Positions 39,301 through 51,631 of a DNA stretch of 64,000 bases are shown one piece after another. Origin of the DNA: Rotaria macrura (Eukaryota; Rotifera; Eurotatoria; Philodinida; Philodinidae); the NCBI GenBank assembly GCA_900239685.1, contig OENT01000516.1:1-64000 (forward strand), written 5' to 3'. Below the pieces are notes generated by a model. It saw only the letters and a program-made list of their open reading frames with translations. It was not told where the DNA came from and searched no databases. The translations under genes were made by a program, and so were the position numbers. The stretch's first letter is position 1; every line of letters starts with the position of its first letter.

Positions 39301-42300
39301 CGATTGTTCGATTGCGGTTGCAGTGTAAAAAACGTTTGAGAAAGTGGATTTGTAGAGGCAGGTGTTTCTTGAGTATTTTCAGGCAATATATTATCATTGA
39401 TGATAGGTGAACTATATAATTTACCGAGATCAATATCATTCGATTGTTGAAGAAATGTTATGAATAAATTCAGATGACCCAATGCAATACAAGTACCAAT
39501 GATCGAATTCGAAAGTTTATTTTCAATAAACAAACTAGCAGAATGTTTTTGTAGATGCATTACACAAACAGTGGAACATGTTTTCTAAGAATAAGAAATG
39601 AATTCATTCAAAAAGAATATCGAAAAATTATGAGAAATTTCAAAATGACTACACGAGCATCTTCGATTACTATCATCCAATAGAGTTAATCCAAGTAGCC
39701 AACAATAATCATATTCACGTAATTTCAATATTCAAATTTATAGGAATGTATTTACCATAAAATCTACGGATTTAAAATAAATATACACTTCTGTTAGTAA
39801 TCAACATTCCTCGTAGGAAAATGTTTTCCTTCATCCACCATCAAGTCGTTCACAGTAATAACGATTCGTTCGAACATCAATCGATGCCGCACTTCTAATT
39901 CTAACTTAATATTGATTCAATGAATAGAAGATTATCTTGATACTATTGTAGTTCTAATTGACAACCTCATACTCTAGGAAGGAAACTTTTTTGGTAAGAT
40001 TGTTAGAATTATTGAAGCTAAATAGATGCCGTTTTTACCTCGGTTAAAAGAAAATAATGTTATTTGCTTTCAACAATGTTCTTCAATGCAGGCCACAATT
40101 CCGATGAAATAGTTCACTGTTCAAATTTGAGGTCACTATAATGAATCATCATCGATCATTGATACCTTCGTAGACGTTTGTCACTTTAGACAAGAATCAT
40201 TTTGAGTAGAATATTTTTCTATATTCATACGGATTACGACATCATTTGTGTGGCATTGAATGTAGATAGAATTTTTCGACATGAGAAATGAAAACACGTA
40301 TCATGAGATCTATTCAGAAACTTAGATTGGCACTTGCAGAACATATCGTTCTTGCACGATTCATTTTAATTATGCTCTGTGCTAGTAGTTTTACTTTTTC
40401 GTTCAATCTACTATAAGGAAAATTCAAAATTTAACAACAACTCGACTCAAGAATCATTGACTATGGTTTCTGCAAGTGCTAGTTAGAATTTCAGATTCGT
40501 TGTTTTTGTCATAAACTGATCCAAACTAAATAAAACACAATGCTCATATCTTTTATGCATGGATCCTATATGCATAAGAGATCCAATGCACTTTTTCAAT
40601 ACTGAAAGAATACTTACAACAGCCAGATGTAGAGGCGTATTTCCTTCATTGTTTTCCGTATCAAGAAATTTATATTTCATTGCTTTGGAAATAAGAACAC
40701 ATAATTCAACAGGATCATCACCAATATGCTTATTCATGAAAACATTATGCAATGGTATATTTCCGAATTTATCTTTTATAAATAAATCACTACCATTATC
40801 AATTAATGTTTTTTCAACATCAACAGTTGAATCGATTGTACCTGAATTATGGTAAACAGCAATATGTAATGGTGTACGTTCAGATTGTCCTACACTATTT
40901 AAACTAATATTTGCTAGTTTAACTTTTTCTATAAATAAATTTAATAAATCTAAATATTGATTCGATCGTACCGATGTAGACAAATAATAATGTATAGCTT
41001 GATTAAATCGATAATCGTGAGCTAATAAATTACATTCTTTATGATTTAATAATTCTCGTACAATTGATAATAATTGTAATTTACATGCTAGAATTAATGG
41101 CGTTTGCTGACATTCATTCTGAACGATGGATGTAGCTAGATTAATATCACATGATGCTTCATTTATAAGCATCTGTACGGTTCGGTACTCTCCAAGAAAG
41201 ATAGCTTCAAGTAATGGTGTACGTTTTGTTTCATGATGAAGAACATTTAAATTTTTGGATTTTTTAAGAAAAATTTCTAGTGGATGCTTGATAGAGTTGT
41301 CAGCAAATTGAACAGTAGATAATAAGGAAAAGATGCTTGTTTCTTTCGATTGAGAAAGACTATCGTCATCATTAATCTTATCAATAGGTTGCGCATTTTC
41401 ACTTGTTTGTTCTTCTTTATCATTTTCATCGTCGATACTTTGTTCAATATCCAATTTCTTCAATTCATTTATTTCAACATCTGGATCGCATTGAACAAAA
41501 TCAAGATAATATTCAATTATGCTAATAATTGATTGATATTGTTTGAGTAACTGATCACTTACTTTTGTAGTCTAAAATCAAACGAGAAAATGTTGTGCTT
41601 GTTTTGTTTTTTCTGTTTTATTTTTAAATAAAAATTCAATATACTTTATTTTTTGTACAGAATTCATTAAATTTTGAAGCACAATAATGAAATGGTGTTC
41701 GACCTGAATTATCACACGTTTGACCCATTTTCTTGATTTCATCATTGATCGGCTAGGATAAAAAATGAAATGTTCAAGTAAGATTAGACTAAAACGAAAT
41801 GAACGAAATCGCTTACGAGTTTAATTAACGTTTGAATCAGATCATGTTCATTGCATTGCATTGCAAAATAGTGTAGTAAAGTTTTACCATCATGACTTAC
41901 ATCAGCATTAATCTCGACTCTAGCAATATTGATCAAGTAATCGACAAGAATAAAATTTCCTGATTCAAGTGCAATCATTAAAGGCGATTGACCTTTGCTA
42001 TTTATTTTATTTGGATCACATTTACTATCCAGTAGAATTTGAGCCATTTTGAAATAACGTTCACGAAGAGTAGTCTTAACCTTGTCGTCCTAAGAAGAGT
42101 ATATCATAAGACAAAAAAAATGACATGAATATTATATAAGTTTATTTTTGAATTTCAGTATGTTCAATCATACATATTGACAAGGGAAAATTTCTCTTAC
42201 TAAATGATTATTTATTTGTTAATCCAGTTTTCTATTACCGAATTTCGTACTAGACGATTTCAATTTATCGAATTTTAGAACCTTAAAAATAGTTTCATAC

Positions 42301-45300
42301 TGAATAACATATTTAAGTAGCGTGTAAGATAAATAATACTATCGATGATTTTCATTCGATTAGTTTTCTTTCCTAGAGACGTTCATCTTACCATGTGTGA
42401 GTTTTGTGCTGACAGATTACTTGCTAAATAATGAAACTAAACAAAAATAAAACCTTGAATAGAAGTGATAAATTTGAATGAGAACTCACCGAATTGTTTC
42501 CAGTTGCGTCAACACATGTACAATCTGCTTTATGTTTCATTACGACATAATCTAATTGTTGTTGAGATGATACTGATATTTCCAAACCAACAGTTAACAT
42601 AACTAATGTTAAACCATCATCAGTCTTGAAATTAATATCAATATGATGCTCGGTAAGAAGATAATCACAAAGTCCATAGTGTCCTTTCAGAAATCCAGCT
42701 GCTAAGCAAGTTGTTTGCCATGAATTAACACAATTAACATTTGCTCCCGCTTCAATTAATAAACTCACACAAAAGAACCATCCATATGCAATAGCATAGT
42801 GCAATGCTGTATTCAACGATGAATCGAATACGTTAGCATTTGCACCGATGCGTAATAAGAATGAAGCAACATGGGCATTACCACACATACATGCATGGAT
42901 AAGTGGTGTACGTTTAAAACGATCACGTGCTTCAACTTTTGCACCATTGTCAATTAAATATTTAACTATTTTGAAGTAACCTTTTTGGCATGCTAACATC
43001 AATGATGTTAATTTTCCTGACGATGTACTTGTTAATACGTCAACATTAGCGCCGAATTCCAGCAAAACCTTCACGCATTCCTAATTGAAAAGAAAAGAGA
43101 ATGTTTTTTTTTAATTTCTATTTTAATTTCAATCTTGTAATAAAAGCAAGCATGTATACCAAATGATTGTTAAGTACAGCTAGATGAAGCGGATAAAAAC
43201 GTGATTTATTCAAACGATTAATCGATGCAAGGCCAAATTTTTGATGAACTATTTGATCTTCGGGTTCGTTCGATTCAGCTTTTTCTTTTGCTGTACGTAA
43301 AAGGATTTCTGCATTGATTGCTCGGCCATTCATAACAGCTATATGTAATGGGGAATTACCACCGCGATCTACATCATTAAAATTAATTTGTCTTAAAATG
43401 AAAAGAAAAGAAAACACTGCTTATTATTCGGAGAGATACGTTTTTCTTTTTGTATATTAAATTTTTATACTTTGATAAAAGATATTCAAGTGGTTCTGGT
43501 CCTTCGCATGCAGCTGCAAAATGTATTGGTCGCCGTTCATATGTATCAAGAATATTATATTCCGGCATAACATTTAGTAATTGTTTTAAATATTTCGAAT
43601 TGGGATTGATTGCTGCACAATGTATCGGTGTTAACTAAAGTGCAGTTGGTATTATTAAATAAATACATGAACAGAATCAAACCTCACCTGAAAATTATCT
43701 TTTGTTTTTTTAACGACACTTGTTGCACGATTTATTATTAAATCTTCGGTATCATAAAGTAGAACCTGAGAGAAAATATAAATAAGAGCTTTTTTCTTCA
43801 TATATGTAATACAACAAACTTGATGATGCAGATAATTAAATCCATAAAAAATATTATCTTTGATATCACCTATAATACTTGCTGCTAATTTTCGATAACC
43901 AGAACGAACAACATGAAAAATTTTGTCATAAATTCGATGATGCTGAAAAAAATAGATTAGATTCGATCAGTTGAGAGCGATAACGAAAACATGTTCAATC
44001 AATTAAAATAAGATACTTACTAAATTAGGAAATGCTTCAAAAAGTAAATCATAAACTTGTCGTGAACAATTATTTTTTAATGCGTATTCAAGTAATTCAG
44101 TGCCACCGTGTATTGTAAAAGCACTCATAGAATCCTTAACAAAAAGCCATTTACAGTAAAAATTTTAAAAAAATCGACAAAATCTACTTTATTTAGCGCA
44201 TTATTGCCCTCTTTTGCACCTCGACCTGCCATGATTTGAGCAGTTCGAAAACCAAACGTGTAAATATTTGATCTAAATAAATAGAAAATGGTTTGTTTTT
44301 TGTTTTACCTTCGAAAAATAGAACTATTGGCTTCTATGATATTAACCTGCCCGTGCTTTTTGTTGTCATTGAAACTGTTGGAAAAGGGCATCGATCTTTT
44401 TTCGGTATCTTTAAATCTTCAATTAATATTTTAAGCATATCAATGTTATTGTTTTGAATTGCATAATGAATAGCTGTTAGATCATTGTGAAGACCACGTT
44501 TTACGTGCATCTAAGTAGTAAAAATTCAAATAATATGATTAAATCATTATATTTTATTGATTTTACCGAACAAACATGATTGGTATCATCAATCAATGTC
44601 TTTAATGATATTGGATCATTGATAAGTACAGCTCGAATAGCTAGTTTACTCTGAACAATTGTAGAAATAAATGGTACGTGTAAACTAAATGCATAGAAAT
44701 GAAATATTCCCATGTTTCGTTCTAATCTTTTCGATGAATTTCAGTTGTAAAATGCTACTTACTTATCTTCGAAAAATGGATCTTTTCTATAATTAGTTAT
44801 TGCTGCATTTTCTTTCAAAAGACGATTACTTTGCACCTTGAATAATTGTGCTTTAGGTGTCGTTAAAGGTTTCGATGCTATAAACATTCAAAATCTTCGA
44901 TCAAAATAATAAAACATTTTTTTTTGATAAATATACAAACCAGTCTTTTTCGCTGGCTTTTGTTTATCTGTTATTTCAGCAATATCTTTAGTTCGTCGTC
45001 GCTTTTTTATAGCTGATTCGGAAAAATAAAGTAAATAATGAGAGTTTGCATAAATAGGATTAATATTAGTGTAGATAGCAATAAGAGACTCGAAATACTA
45101 TGATGAATCTATTGTGTACTTCTGTTATATTTGAAAAGAAGATTATCGTAACTGCAATGTCTTTTGTTTTAGCTCATAAGTACCCACACGTCGGTCTTTG
45201 TAGTACTAGAAGAATCTGGAAAAACTTCGTGTTGATTAATTTGTTAGAACCATCGAACAGAATTGCAATCATTGATTCAGTCAGGTCACGCATAGGTATT

Positions 45301-48300
45301 AGAATTGATCGGATAGACTGAAATTTTCATTGAAAAAGAATACTCATTCTACTAAAATATTGACAGTGATTATAGGTCATAGTTACTTATGAGAAAAAAA
45401 AACATCTAATTTAGAAACTCTATGCATCAATAATAAAAAATTCTTTTTTTCATAGAAAACTTCAATATGTGCTACTATGTAGTCTTTGTATATAAGGGGG
45501 TCAAGTGTCAATGAAAATGCCACTTACTGTTTTCTTTCGTAGTTCATGTCTAACATTAGATTACCTGTTCAGTGCGACTGTCATATGCTCACTTTCAGAT
45601 CAGTAGTTATGTGTTTAGATCGAAATCTTTTGCAATTCTATATTGCTTAATATATATATGAGAAATTGTTCACGATAATAGGATAACTATAGATCAGGTA
45701 GAGACATTAAAAATTGTCTCTACCAAATATGTATGAAAAATTGGTTTAATAACGCACGATAAACAAAATAAAGTGAGCTGTGAAATTAGGTATTGAACAA
45801 TATTCGACACCATAAGTAAGGAACATTCGTCGTCTATTTGACATTGTAAAACGTATTATAGGTGAGTGTTTAAACACGATATGAAATTCTGTCTTTGAGA
45901 AGTGAACTCTGTATAAGACATAGATATGAATAAAAACTTACGAGCAGGTTCACCGCTGGTTTTTCTTATTTTTTTCTTGACCGGTTGTTTACGTGAACTG
46001 TCCGAGGAAATATCTCGTTTTTTCGGTTTCACCGATATTGGTTTCATAACTACACTGTCGTCCTCACTGGTGTCGGACTTTATTGGTTCAGCTTTTTTAT
46101 TGTCATTTTCTTTTTTTAAGTTCATTGGCTCATCTGATGAAATATTTTCACCTTTAATTGATATTTCTAATAAGCGTCTTGTTTCAATAATATCTTGTTT
46201 TTCTAATGACAATGTTTTATCCGAATGACGAATAATATGTGCGATACCAGTTAGTATAGTATTTGGATCAAGCGTATCTTCATAATCTAATTTAAAATGT
46301 GTATTTTCATCAACTTTTGTTTCATCGCCATTTTCATCTGCTAATGAACACCAACGAATATGAATTCGTTTTGTATCATTAAAAACATCTTGTAAAACTT
46401 GACATAGAAAAAATGAATCAGCTGGACTACGACATGTTATAAATGTTTTATTAGCATATAAAAGTGATCTTAAGTCGTCGAGTGACGAAGCTGACGATGG
46501 TAATGATGATGATGATGTAGATTCTAATGATGGTTGAAATTTATCTTTGGCTACCTCTTCAGACAAGGACATTGTGTCTTCGTCATTATTATTATCGAGT
46601 TGACTTTGATTAAATGAAGTGGTATGAGCATGACGATCAATTTGAACAACCTTAATAAATAATAAAAATAAAAACTTGATTACACATGATGAATTTAATC
46701 ATGATAAACTTTAGAAAATCAGACTTAATCCTGATTTTTCTCCAATCTACTTACGAACTAGACACTTGCAGTATAGTAATCGAAATAAAGAGGTATACTA
46801 TTCTTAATTATAAAGAATAATTCATGTACAATACATGGTACATGTACGAAATGAAGCAGTTTTCTTCTATTTCATACAAGTGTGTGTCAATAAAACAATT
46901 CAAGGATACTTGTCATGTGTTTCATATAAAATTTATTAGTTTTTTTTCCTAGCTAATCGTATAAATTAAAGGATTAGTAAAACGATAGTTCAATCTATCT
47001 AACGATAAAATCGGTGACACTGAGACTATTGATGGATGTTAATAGTAACTGAGAAGTTTTTCAACGAGAGAACATACACTTTCTTCTCAATCAAGGATAT
47101 TCATGCATATGAATACACTCAAACCACAGAAACATAAATACATAATAAATAGACTAATAATCTTTTCAAAAGGTTACATACGTCTTCGATGCATGCAACA
47201 TGTTGACTAAAATTTCTTTGACAGATTTCGTTAAATAAGTTGTATCGATCTTCATTCTGAATAAAAGTATAGAAATCGAAGAAAAAAAAACCACGATTAA
47301 ATTAGAGTCTAACGTCTGTATTGTAGGTTTACGCCGTCGAGAATAATATTCCATGTAATAACTATAACTGAAAGTTTATTGCTAGTAATAATCTACAGAC
47401 AGTGAATCAAAAGGTCGTGTCTTTTAAAGATACTTCGTCTATCTCTAACTGAAATTGTCAATGGGTTTGAGAAACAAGACACTAATTTTGACTTTCAATA
47501 GAGATTCAGCTGTTTCAGAAAACCAGTTATATGGTGATACTAGAAAATTTCTTAGAACTAAAATAAGTTTCTAGCTATGTAACGGATACAAGTCTCGATG
47601 AAACTAGAAATATTCTACGAAGTACATTATCAATGACCATCTCCTTCGTGAATTCAAGACATACTACGCTGAAAGTTTAGCGATAAAGAAAAAAATTGAA
47701 ATAGATTCTTGTGATCTCATATTGTACCAATGGATAAATCTAACAACACTTCACATGTCTAAAAATTTTCAGTTCAAACGAATTTTAGAAAATCATCTTT
47801 ATTCGAGAATACTATACTTCTCGATGAAATCATCAGTACGAAATCTCTCAACGGACCGAGTTATCAATAAAATATCCTATTAACTTTTTCCTCAATATCA
47901 ATTCCAGAGCTCTGGTAATAGTTAAGTAGCATTAGGAATTTTCTTTTTCGAAATGTGTATTATTAGCACGATTCTTAATTATCACATGAGAATGTTCACT
48001 TGTTACTAGTCGTCATGTTAACCATTTTTCTATATCTAACTCACATTCCAATAATTTCCATTTAATCCTGTGTGAACAGGTTTTTTTCGTGTTCTTCCAC
48101 TCGAATTCGTTGTTCTTGGTCGGTTTGTTTTCTAAAATAAAAATTCATTCGATCTATCTCTTCCAATACAGTTTCTCTCTTCCAATTTACGCTTTTAGTA
48201 TTAGCTGATTTCTTCTTCCGACTTTTTTTAAATGAAACTTTAATAACAGTCTCTTTTGCATCTTTTTCTTCCGACGAAGAATGATCATCATTTTCAGCTA

Positions 48301-48451
48301 CCTAAAATAGAATAAAATAGTGGAAGTCTTTTTTTTTTGTCTTTTCTATTCCTATAAAAAGAAGCTAAATTACATCAACAATTTTTAATTTTGATTTTTT
48401 GCCTCCAACTAAATCCTTTTCATCATCTGAAGAGTCACTTGTGTCCATCAT
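33399..48451 (-). CDS. Giant ankyrin-WGR poly(ADP-ribose) polymerase, PME-5-like (24 exons, 2546 aa)
   Basis: Transfers ADP-ribose from NAD+ to proteins. Exons 5' to 3': 48451-48374, 48301-48101, 47256-47182, 46650-45942, 45012-44941, 44877-44763, 44684-44567, 44510-44347, 44272-44188, 44134-44021, 43942-43820, 43765-43688, 43634-43471, 43391-43160, 43080-42490, 42436-42392, 42089-41817, 41752-41645, 41571-40618, 39584-38397, 37123-35401, 35327-35275, 33866-33626, 33535-33399; every junction is in phase. Residues 1-365 are charged, with basic nuclear-localisation-like clusters (VKKKIRK, IKKRRR). Roughly 20 ankyrin repeats lie between 456 and 1970. WGR follows at about 2040-2130 (TRWGRIGDDG), the PARP helical domain at about 2180-2310, and the catalytic domain from about 2330. 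The triad is complete: His2390 (LLWHGT), Tyr2435 (SKSLGY), Glu2527 (NEYIVYD). C. elegans PME-5 has the same architecture; tankyrases have ankyrins but SAM instead of WGR. The exon 2 donor (48100) is the least certain junction. Long introns: 47257-48100, 46651-47181, 45013-45941, 39585-40617, 37124-38396, 33867-35274. Confidence 0.9.
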
Positions 48452-51400
48452 GATTCTATGATACAATTGATATTTTTATTTATTCGTAGATAGATTTTTG
48501 ACATTGAAACACTCACGTTAGATTTTAGATAGTTTGTTAGACAAGCACAATGACTTACACACCTAACGGCATGAGGAACATGGAAGTAAATATCATAGAA
48601 ACACACAACAGAACGATAAAAAGTAATTTCACAGATGCCGTGAAATTCTTTTTCTTACCGCAATGATTTTACAATTGGTAGACTTTAGTTGCACAGATGG
48701 AAAAATGTTTTTTTTTCATTGGATGAAAGAGCCATAAGAATGCAAATAAATAGAACGATAGATGGCAATATTTTACAAAATGTATCGCATAAAAAGACAA
48801 CTAAAATTACTGCCGATGAATAGAAACCAAAATTGATGTGATTTCCGATAGTCGTATGGTGAGATGTTTTCAACTGTTTGCTGTTGATACAACAAGATAT
48901 GTTGCTTACAAGTAGCACTCATGAGTCGATTACTTCGAGTTTTCTCTCTATAGATGTCCATGAATTTGGTAATGAACAATACTATTTTTAAAATTATTGC
49001 TAGAGAGAATCTTTAATTAAAGCGCAAAAATTTAATATTTCAGAAAAATATTGATACGTATATTGGGTGTCTATGCAATTATATTTAAACTAGGTTTTGT
49101 ACATAGAGATCCTTTTATATTCGTGTGAAATGTAGCTTTTTATTATTTATTTCCGTATCATTGCAATACTTTTGACTGAGTTAGTTCTCAATGAACGATC
49201 ATTACTTTTACTGTCACAAATACAGAAGTTATTTTTCGTATAAAAAGTGACATGTGTGTGCCGTAAAATTTCTTCCTTTCGCACTCTTGATAGTTGAGTC
49301 ATACATAAGAAGTAGTTGATCACAGAACTGAAGAAACAAGTGGCAGAAAGCAGTAAGAAGGCAAACATGTTCACATGATGAAATTAATATTGATAGTCAA
49401 AAGAATTGTGAGAAAGTGCTCACTTCTCAGAATGACATTTGTGTTCATTAATAGATGCTTTATTGAACTCGCTGCTCATGTTTGAATATACGGGAGTGTT
49501 GCTTGCCCGAAAGGCTACATCTTGAAACTCGAAAACTTCGACAAAAAATAGGCCGAAAGTTAAACACCGAACAAAAAACTTAATAACGTGCTGGAAAGAA
49601 TCGCAAGTTCATAAACCAGAATAAAATAATGAATAGTTGATAAATCGTCAAGTCCACTTCCCGTTCATGGATGTAGGTTAGGATGGAAATACTTTTTTCC
49701 TTTACGTTCACACCTTCAGACAGTTTTTCTTTTTCTGATATCTTCCTTTATTTCCCTGCCAACCTAAGAACATTAATAACTGTACACATCTTGAAACTTT
49801 CCGATTGCGAAGTCACTTTCTTCACAACAAATGAAAGCTGTTTTACTTCAGTTCTCAATAGGTACAATATTTGGCATCACACTTTTATAATAAGAGCTTT
49901 CTAGAAATTTTTGAAGTGCGAGAAGATAGGCATATCATATAATCTCGGATTTTTATCAAAAATTGTAAGCTTTTGCGTATTTTTTCTATAGAAGATTGTA
50001 TAATATCTGCAAGCAGATAATCTTTGAAATTCCAATGGTACCCAATGAAAAGATATGGTTGACATAGAAGTCTGAAAATTTTTGAACCAGTTTCACCTGA
50101 AAGATTCTGTTTACGGCGTCATACGGCTTTTGTTTCGTTGAATTTACGACTTTTAGAAAGGTACTCTTCGAAAAATTTGAAAACGAAGGTCATATCTGAA
50201 GATTTTACTTGGAGACAATAATAATATTTTACTAAAATTGGTACTGAGGAAAAAATTGGTTTCTTCTGTTCTTTTTGTGTACTCAAAAAGTGAGTACACT
50301 CTAGAATCGGTCAGTGTGACCGTCCGGCCGTTAACACGATAACTCTTTACAAATACATTCGATTGAGCTGAAATTTTGTGCACAGAATTGTTTGATGAAT
50401 ATCTAGGTCGAGTTCGAAGATGAGAAGGATCCGGCAAGAAATGGCAGAGTTATCGAAATAATTGTCATTTTTCACCAAACAATCCCTGAGGTGGGGTACA
50501 GGGATTTTTTCAAAAAAAACTTTTTTCTCAGAATTATCCACAACGTATATTAAACAACTCAGTTTTTAACGCTGATTCCGAATCTGATATTAGTTTTGAA
50601 CCAAATCGCAGCTTTCTAACAAAACTTTGGCTGCAAAAAGGTCTCAAATGAACAAAAGCTGCATCTAGAAACGAAATTGCATAGATATGTCTGAGATGAT
50701 CAGTAGTTTTGGAGTTTCCCAAAAAAGGTTTACCAAGATACTTCTTCCCTGCACACATTCTAGAATGACTGATTTGTCTCATTCACTTTTTGAAGTACAC
50801 ATAACTCTCGGACATAAGTCCGAAGTTTTAACCTTTATTTTCTATTAACATAAGTTAATCTGTTTTCTCTTTTACTAATGAAAATTGCGAGAAGAAACTG
50901 TATGCTTCGACTGAAATTATCCGTATTGCAAAGCAACGTTTCATTCGTACTAAAATAAGAGATGATTTTATAATCGTTAGTATATTCCTATGATTAAAAA
51001 CTAGTAAATCTATTCTAATTACTTTTAAAAATCCGTCATCATTTTTTTGATCACAAACAAATGTAAAAAAATGATACATATTTATTTTCATTCTAATTTC
51101 TATTATTTCTTCAATATAGTCAAGTGGAATATGTTTCTATGCAATTAATGTTCTTTTTCTTTTGCAACATTTAAAATTGCAGTATCACACTCTTTCATGA
51201 AATCGACGAATGTTAAACTTCAATAACGATAAAATAAGAATAACTTGAACTTGGTCATAGCAATTATCGAGTAGGATCTATCTACGATTAATTGATTTGA
51301 GCATGTATTTGAATTCGTTCACAGTAAGACTATAAAAATGACTTGCCATCTATGTGCTAAATAGTCTAGTAAACTTCCCATCATATTTATTGTATACAAA

Positions 51401-51631
51401 CAGAGGAAGAAGAGAAAGAAAATAATGATTTCTTCTATCCTCTCCACTGTCTCATATTCAACCAATCGATGTTCTCACTTTTCACTTTAATTTTCTTCTC
51501 TTATTAATATTGATATTCTTCTCGTTTGCATTTTCTTCTCTCTTATTAATCAACATATCTACAGGAATCTCTCTTACTTCATCGATTCGATACAATGCTT
51601 ACCAACAACTAGTCAACGCAAAATTCTACCA
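48452..51631. other. Spacer between divergent PARP and Wnt genes
   Basis: The two flanking genes point away from each other, so this 3.2 kb should hold both promoters. It contains a possible DNA element at 50276-50801. Nothing else could be identified. Confidence 0.45.
50276..50801. mobile_element. Possible non-autonomous DNA element, 526 bp
   Basis: The left end TGTGTACTCAAAAAGTGA and right end TCACTTTTTGAAGTACACA are inverted repeats with one extra base in the right copy. A second shared motif, TCTAGAA, lies just inside each end. Internal base composition is richer in GC than the surroundings. No transposase frame and no clear target duplication. The boundaries rest only on the terminal repeat. 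Confidence 0.45.

Noticed and set aside
33399..48451. Reading the ankyrin blocks and the PARP block as separate genes
   Set aside because: All intervening introns preserve phase and several split single ankyrin repeats, so one continuous gene is the simplest explanation.
33399..48451. Tankyrase identity for the PARP
   Set aside because: There is a WGR domain and a PARP1/2-type helical domain and no SAM domain; the ankyrins alone do not make it a tankyrase.
50153..50782. Three minus-strand open frames
   Set aside because: They lie within or across the boundaries of the proposed inverted-repeat element and show no conserved motif.
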